Origin: Nonomuraea helvata
GTDB taxonomy: Bacteria; Actinomycetota; Actinomycetes; Streptosporangiales; Streptosporangiaceae
Direction of reading: 5' to 3'
DNA length: 64,000 nucleotides
Assembly (NCBI RefSeq): GCF_039535785.1
Contig: NZ_BAAAXV010000009.1
Location: 1,860,001-1,924,000, forward strand
The notes under the pieces are model-generated. The model saw only the letters and a list, made by a program, of their open reading frames with translations. It had not been told where the DNA came from and searched no databases. The stretch's first letter is position 1. Each line of letters opens with the position of its first letter. The position numbers and the translations under genes are program-made. Of this stretch, positions 59,871-64,000 are shown piece after piece.

Positions 59871-61151
59871 TCACTCGCAGAAGCGAACGTCGGGATACTT
59901 CTCGGACGGCCCGTCGAGCAGGCTGCCGTCGCCCCCGCGCAGATGGCGGTCGAAGAAGGCGGCGACGTAGGCACGCTCGGCGGCGGCCGCCCGCACCGGG
60001 TCGATCGTGCCGACCGCCCGCGTCAGGGCCTCGGGGATGGCCTTCATCGCCGCCAGCTGGTAGATGATCGACTTGGCGTCGGTGTAGCTGGCGTGCGTCG
60101 TGCCGACGATGGACAGGAAATGCCGCTCGCCGCGCAGCTTGTCCCAGAAGCCGGACATCAGGACGCCGAGCTGCTGGGGCCCCGCACCGTTGCTGCTCAT
60201 GACCATGAAGGGCCGCTTGCCGATCTTGGTGGCGACCTGGCCCACCAGCTCGGCCGCCTGCTCCGGCGTCGTTGTCGACGGATTGACGGGCACGGTCGGG
60301 ACGACGCTACCGTCGAGGTCGATCCCGGCCTTGATCCGCGAGTCGTTGGCCATGGCCTGGGCGGCCGTCGAGCCGCCCAGGGAGTGCCCGAACACGCCGA
60401 TCCGGTCCAGGTCCATGCTGTCGGCCAGTCCTCGGGGCAGCGAGCGGCCGGCGGCGAGCCGGTCGAGCACGAACCGCGTGTCGGCGATGCGCACCTTCAT
60501 CACGCTGTAGGCGCCGTCCTTGTCGAGGCCGGGCCGGACGGTCTCCACCCGCCCTCCGGGGAACTGCACCGCGTCGGCGTCATAGGTATGGTCGATCGCC
60601 ACGACGACGTAGCCGCGGCTGGCCAGATCCTCCACGAGCGTGGTGCCCAGCCAGCGGGACTCTCCCGCCCCATGTGAGTAGAGCACCACCGGATATGGAC
60701 GGGAGGAGGGGCGGACCGGGGCTTCGGTGCGGGCGTGGGTGAGCGGGAATCGCACTTTGTCCAGGTCGATGTCCACGTCGCCAAGTTCGAGCTGCTTGGC
60801 GGCCTGCTGCAGACCCTTGGTGAGCGTGGTGCGATAGCGGGCCAGTTCCTTCGGTTGCATCCAGACAGTGGGCGTGCCACCGCGCTTGGCCGGGTACCAC
60901 ATGGTGACCATCAGCTCGCGGTCGTGGTTGCTGTCCCACCAGGGGTCCTGCCGTCCGCGGTCCACCAGGTGCAGCGAGACCATGCCGACGTCGTACGTGC
61001 CGGTGGGCGCGGGTAGCGTCAACCGTCGGGCCGCGGCCTGCGCGGCCGCCGGCAGTATGGTCGGCGCCACGGCCAGGCCGAGGGTGAGACCCGCCGCCCC
61101 GGTCAGGAGTCTGCGCCGGCCGAACGCAGTGCTGTGCATGTCATCTGTCAT
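59871..61151 (-). CDS. Tat-exported alpha/beta hydrolase
   Basis: 426 residues from ATG 61151 (a second start, 4 codons on, also works). The Tat signal is FGRRRLLTGAAGLTLGLAV. The nucleophile elbow is GVFGHSLGGSTAA (about residue 245) and PVVLYSHGAGESRW is the oxyanion strand. The architecture matches the platelet-activating-factor acetylhydrolase/chlorophyllase-like group. Likely a secreted lipase or esterase. Confidence 0.8.
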   Translation of the reverse strand: MTDDMHSTAFGRRRLLTGAAGLTLGLAVAPTILPAAAQAAARRLTLPAPTGTYDVGMVSLHLVDRGRQDPWWDSNHDRELMVTMWYPAKRGGTPTVWMQPKELARYRTTLTKGLQQAAKQLELGDVDIDLDKVRFPLTHARTEAPVRPSSRPYPVVLYSHGAGESRWLGTTLVEDLASRGYVVVAIDHTYDADAVQFPGGRVETVRPGLDKDGAYSVMKVRIADTRFVLDRLAAGRSLPRGLADSMDLDRIGVFGHSLGGSTAAQAMANDSRIKAGIDLDGSVVPTVPVNPSTTTPEQAAELVGQVATKIGKRPFMVMSSNGAGPQQLGVLMSGFWDKLRGERHFLSIVGTTHASYTDAKSIIYQLAAMKAIPEALTRAVGTIDPVRAAAAERAYVAAFFDRHLRGGDGSLLDGPSEKYPDVRFCE

Positions 61152-61267
61152 GGCGAACAGGTGTATCCAGGCCGCGGTTTCAGAAAAGTATCGTTGTCGA
61201 GCGGCTGATACCTTCCTGAAACTCCCGGTTCGGCAGGTTGCAGGAGACGACGGGAGGACTGGCGACA

Positions 61268-61921
61268 GTGCGCATACTCGTGATCGAGGACGACGAGGAG
61301 ATGGCGGAGGCGATCGCCGCCGGCCTGCGCCGCTCACGGATGGCCGTGGACGTGGCACTGGACGGGCCTGCCGGGCTGGAGCACGCCCTGGAGAACGACT
61401 ATGACGTCATCCTGCTCGATCGCGATCTGCCCGGCATGCACGGCGACGAGATCTGTGCCCGCCTCGTCAGCACCGGCTGCCGCAGCAGGGTGCTCATGCT
61501 CACCGCGGCAGCGACGAACGAGGATCTCGTCGACGGGCTCAGTCTGGGGGCCGACGACTACCTGCCCAAGCCGTTCGACTTCCCGGTGCTGGTGGCCCGC
61601 ATCGGCGCGCTGGCGCGGCGCGCCCACCCCGCCGTCCCCCCGACCCTCCGCCACGGAGATCTTGTCGTGGACACCGCACAGCGCCTGGCCACCCGCGCCG
61701 GGCGGCGGTTGGAGCTGACTCCCAAGGAATTCGGCGTTCTGGAACTGCTGCTGGCCTCCCGAGGGCGGACGGTCTCAGCTGAAGAGCTGCTGGAGCGGGT
61801 GTGGGACGAGTTCGCCAACCCGTTCAGCCACACCGTGAAGATCACGATCAGTCGGCTGCGGGCCAAGCTCGGGGATCCGCCGATCATCGAGACGGTGTCC
61901 AAGTCCGGCTATCGCATCTGA
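61268..61921 (+). CDS. OmpR-family response regulator
   Basis: 217 residues from GTG 61268. Receiver domain with acidic pocket EDD (7-9), phospho-acceptor Asp51 (ILLDRDLPGM), conserved Thr/Lys (LTAAA, LPKPFD). The C-terminal winged helix has RLELTPKEFGVLELLLAS and HTVKITISRLRAKLGD. It is divergent from the hydrolase/ABC genes across 116 bases and directly upstream of its kinase. Confidence 0.93.
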   Translation: MRILVIEDDEEMAEAIAAGLRRSRMAVDVALDGPAGLEHALENDYDVILLDRDLPGMHGDEICARLVSTGCRSRVLMLTAAATNEDLVDGLSLGADDYLPKPFDFPVLVARIGALARRAHPAVPPTLRHGDLVVDTAQRLATRAGRRLELTPKEFGVLELLLASRGRTVSAEELLERVWDEFANPFSHTVKITISRLRAKLGDPPIIETVSKSGYRI

Positions 61922-61929
61922 GGGTGCCC

Positions 61930-63213
61930 ATGTCCCGCCAGCCTCTATCACGTCTGAGAGGGCCCATGTCCCGCCGGCCTCGCCGTACCATCCGGATGCG
62001 TCTGACCCTGATCTACGGCGCGCTCTTCCTGCTGTCCGGTGCCGGCCTGCTCGCCGTCACCTATGCTCTGGTCGTCCACTCCACCAGCGCAGTCGTCTTC
62101 GACGGGCAGGACGGCCACCTGATCGGCGCTGCCGACGGCGCCCCGGACGCCGGCCGCCACCTGCTGGGCATCCCGGAAGGATTGACCGCCGAACAGGTCC
62201 AGGCTCAAGCCGACCGCATGCGCACCCAGGCCGTGCGCCAGCACGCAGCCGAGCTGCGCTCACTCCTCACCCAGTCGGCCATCGCCCTGGCCATCATGTC
62301 GGTCGTCTCGATCGTCCTGGGCTGGACCGTGGCCGGCCGCGTCCTGCGCCCGCTGCGCACCATCACCAGGAGCGCCCGGCAGATCTCCGCGACCAGCCTG
62401 CACGCGCGGCTGGCGCTGACCGGACCCGACGACGAGCTCAAAGAACTCGGAGACACCTTCGACGACCTGCTCGGCAGGCTGGACGCCTCCTTCACGGCCC
62501 AGCGCCAGTTCATCGCCAACGCCTCCCACGAGCTGCGCAGCCCGCTCGCCCGGCAACGCACTGTGGTGCAGGTGGCCCTCGCCGATCCCGGCGCCCACGC
62601 CGACCAACTGCGCGCTGTCTGCGAACGGGTGTTGTCGGCCAACGCTCAGCAGGAGCGCCTGATCGAGGCGCTGCTCACCTTGGCCCGCGGCGAGGCCGGC
62701 ATCGACCACCACGAACCCTTCGACCTGGCCGAGATCACCGATCACGTCCTGCGCACGCACCGCCCCGAAGCCGACCGCCAGGGAATCCGCGTGGACGCCG
62801 CCCTCGGCCCCGCAGCGGCCTCCGGAGCCCCCCGCCTCGTCGAGCGCCTGGTGACCAACCTGGTGGACAACGCCCTGCGCTACAACGCCTCTTCCGGAAC
62901 CGTCCACGTCACCACCGGCATGACGGACGGACGTGCCGCGCTCACAGTGGTCAACACCGGCCCCGTCGTTCCCGAGACGGAGATCGGGCGACTGTTCCAG
63001 CCGTTTCAGCGCGCCGGCACCGCCCGGGCCGGCCACGACAGCGGACTCGGCCTCGGACTGTCCATCGTCAAGGCCATCGCCGCCGCCCACGGCGCTCAGC
63101 TCGACGCCCGGCCGAACCCGCAAGGCGGCCTATGCGTCATCGTTACTTTTCCACCCCCTAGCCAAGACGGGGGTCGGGACTGGGAGCCGGTTGCTCCCCA
63201 TTTGGGGGCATGA
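61930..63213 (+). CDS. sensor histidine kinase
   Basis: 427 residues from ATG 61930; a second start at 61966 follows a 36-bp duplication of the start region. Two transmembrane helices (residues ~28-48 and ~115-140) flank a small extracytoplasmic domain. HAMP, then HisKA with FIANASHELRSPL (His200), and HATPase motifs LVTNLVDNALRYN and DSGLGLGLSIVKAIAAAHG. The last ~15 residues run into repeat B, so the native C-terminus was probably altered. Confidence 0.9.
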   Translation: MSRQPLSRLRGPMSRRPRRTIRMRLTLIYGALFLLSGAGLLAVTYALVVHSTSAVVFDGQDGHLIGAADGAPDAGRHLLGIPEGLTAEQVQAQADRMRTQAVRQHAAELRSLLTQSAIALAIMSVVSIVLGWTVAGRVLRPLRTITRSARQISATSLHARLALTGPDDELKELGDTFDDLLGRLDASFTAQRQFIANASHELRSPLARQRTVVQVALADPGAHADQLRAVCERVLSANAQQERLIEALLTLARGEAGIDHHEPFDLAEITDHVLRTHRPEADRQGIRVDAALGPAAASGAPRLVERLVTNLVDNALRYNASSGTVHVTTGMTDGRAALTVVNTGPVVPETEIGRLFQPFQRAGTARAGHDSGLGLGLSIVKAIAAAHGAQLDARPNPQGGLCVIVTFPPPSQDGGRDWEPVAPHLGA

Positions 63214-63402
63214 ACCGTCCGGCGCAGTCCGCCTCCGTCCGGAGGAGTCTGGATACGTCCGCCCTCCCAGGTACTGTGCGAATCATCACAGGCCCAATGG
63301 GGTGGGCGTACGGGTTCAAATCCCACCACCACCGCCACGAGAAGGGCCTCCGACCTACGGGTCGGGGGCCCTTCGTCTGTCAAGATCATGGGGGCATTTG
63401 GG
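63191..63402 (+). repeat. attachment-site repeat B (tRNA-Ser 3' end)
   Basis: Matches repeat A (54419-54630) throughout, including the tRNA-Ser 3' end at 63312-63338 and a following terminator (63341-63374, GAAGGGCCTCCGACC with GGTCGGGGGCCCTTC). The left part overlaps the kinase C-terminus. It is again an attR-type junction without the tRNA 5' half. Confidence 0.7.
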
Positions 63403-63506
63403 GACATCAGCCCCCAGCCAAGATCACGCAGACGGACTCCCGGTGGCGGTGGTCGCTCACCTTCCGATCCGGAGGGAACGCCAGAGAACGGCCTGAAGGG
63501 GCGCGT

Positions 63507-63740
63507 GAGCTACCGCGTCGCCTGGTAAATCGACGGCAAGCGTGAGAACGGACGCGACACTGAAACGTGCGACTCGCACGAGATCGTCAAGCGCAGCTTC
63601 GCCGGCACCTCGAAGGAGCCCTTGACTGCGTCTGCGGTCGCTACCTCGCCGCCCCGGCATCTGAGCCCGGATCCACCATCGTTGATCTCGACCACGAGTG
63701 GCATGCCTCTACCAGCCGGCATGGCCGGATCCCGTCACGC
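63507..63740 (+). pseudogene. decayed integrase N-terminus (possible)
   Basis: Reading from GTG 63507, SYRVAW is followed by a stop codon and then IDGKRENGRDTETCDSHEIVK, which resembles the YRVRW.IDGKR-type N-terminal arm-binding domain of actinobacterial tyrosine integrases. Later the frame degrades. Its position 170 bases after an attachment-site repeat fits a remnant of the element that used the site. Confidence 0.4.
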
Positions 63741-63960
63741 ACACGTTGATGTGAATTGATGGGATGGATCTATCTCACCACCCGTTGCCGGTGATGTCCA
63801 GATAAGAGATCTACCGAGGACTCTGCAGCAAAATGCCCATTGGGGTAGACAGCGCCCCAGATTCGGCCTTAAATACATCCCATCTCTTCATGTCGGTGAC
63901 ACACGGATGCCGCCGACATGAAACATCCCCCGCTTCGGGATCAGTGCGAGGAAGTGCCGA
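63741..63960. promoter_or_regulatory. upstream region with inverted repeats
   Basis: No gene. TTCATGTCGG (63887-63896) and CCGACATGAA (63913-63922) form a perfect 10-bp inverted repeat with a 16-base spacer, 39 bases before the next start codon; it may be an operator. GATGGGATG (63758-63766) and CATCCCATC (63876-63884) form a second, distant inverted pair. Confidence 0.4.
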
Positions 63961-64000
63961 TGAGACTCACAACTGTCCTGTGCTCCACCGCCTCCGCCGT
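63961..64000 (+). CDS. start of a secreted protein (cut by window end)
   Basis: ATG 63961 follows GAGGAAG at a good distance. The first 13 residues (MRLTTVLCSTASA) look like the beginning of a signal peptide. Nothing else can be said. Confidence 0.5.

Overview
The window is high-GC actinomycete DNA: GTG and TTG starts are frequent, many genes overlap by 4 bases (ATGA/GTGA), and there are a Tat-exported hydrolase and an actinobacterial OmpR-type two-component system. Gene style suggests a Streptosporangiales-like host (Nonomuraea/Streptosporangium type), but nothing here fixes the genus. About the first 54.6 kb is most of an integrated siphovirus-type prophage whose left end lies before base 1. 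The last 9 kb is chromosomal, or a second element.

Layout. Bases 1-17 kb hold an early/accessory block: a ParB-family protein, a GP88-like protein, two SAM methyltransferases (one apparently lacking motif IV), a DUF488-like protein, a MoxR/RavA-like AAA+ ATPase with a VWA partner, a DUF6744-like protein, a tRNA-Gly(CCC), and an antirestriction-methyltransferase-like protein coupled to a second ParB-fold protein. These operons are headed by a recurring AT-rich promoter/operator (half-site TATCAAAATCATAA; three copies read TTGYTA-N17-TATGAT). 17-23.8 kb holds the terminase small subunit, many small Zn-ribbon and hypothetical proteins, and a patch of decayed duplicates. 23.9-27 kb is a cargo island: an Eco29kI-type GIY-YIG restriction enzyme, a C5-cytosine methyltransferase and a Vsr-type nickase.

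27.1-52.7 kb is the late morphogenesis cluster in canonical order: terminase large subunit, portal-MuF fusion, ClpP-like prohead protease, capsid cement protein, major capsid protein, head-tail connectors, tail tube, tail chaperone pair, tape measure, distal tail, receptor-binding/tail-tip protein, holins and amidase endolysin, closed by a perfect 15-bp terminator. Reverse-strand genes interrupt it: a small gene at 27.4 kb, a pentapeptide-repeat membrane protein at 34-35.5 kb, an HTH regulator with its own operator array at 47.0-47.6 kb, and a small membrane protein at 50.9 kb. An APH-like kinase and a membrane protein follow on the reverse strand.

At 54.42-54.63 kb and again at 63.19-63.40 kb lies a ~212-bp direct repeat. 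It contains what looks like the 3' end of a tRNA-Ser gene plus its terminator, i.e. attachment-site scars. Between them sit a broken serine-hydrolase gene, a reverse operon (lipoprotein, HlyD-type adaptor, ABC ATPase, MacB-like permease), an S41 peptidase, a Tat-exported alpha/beta hydrolase, and a divergent response regulator/histidine kinase pair that probably controls them. A degenerate integrase-like remnant follows the second repeat. The window ends inside the signal peptide of a new secreted protein.
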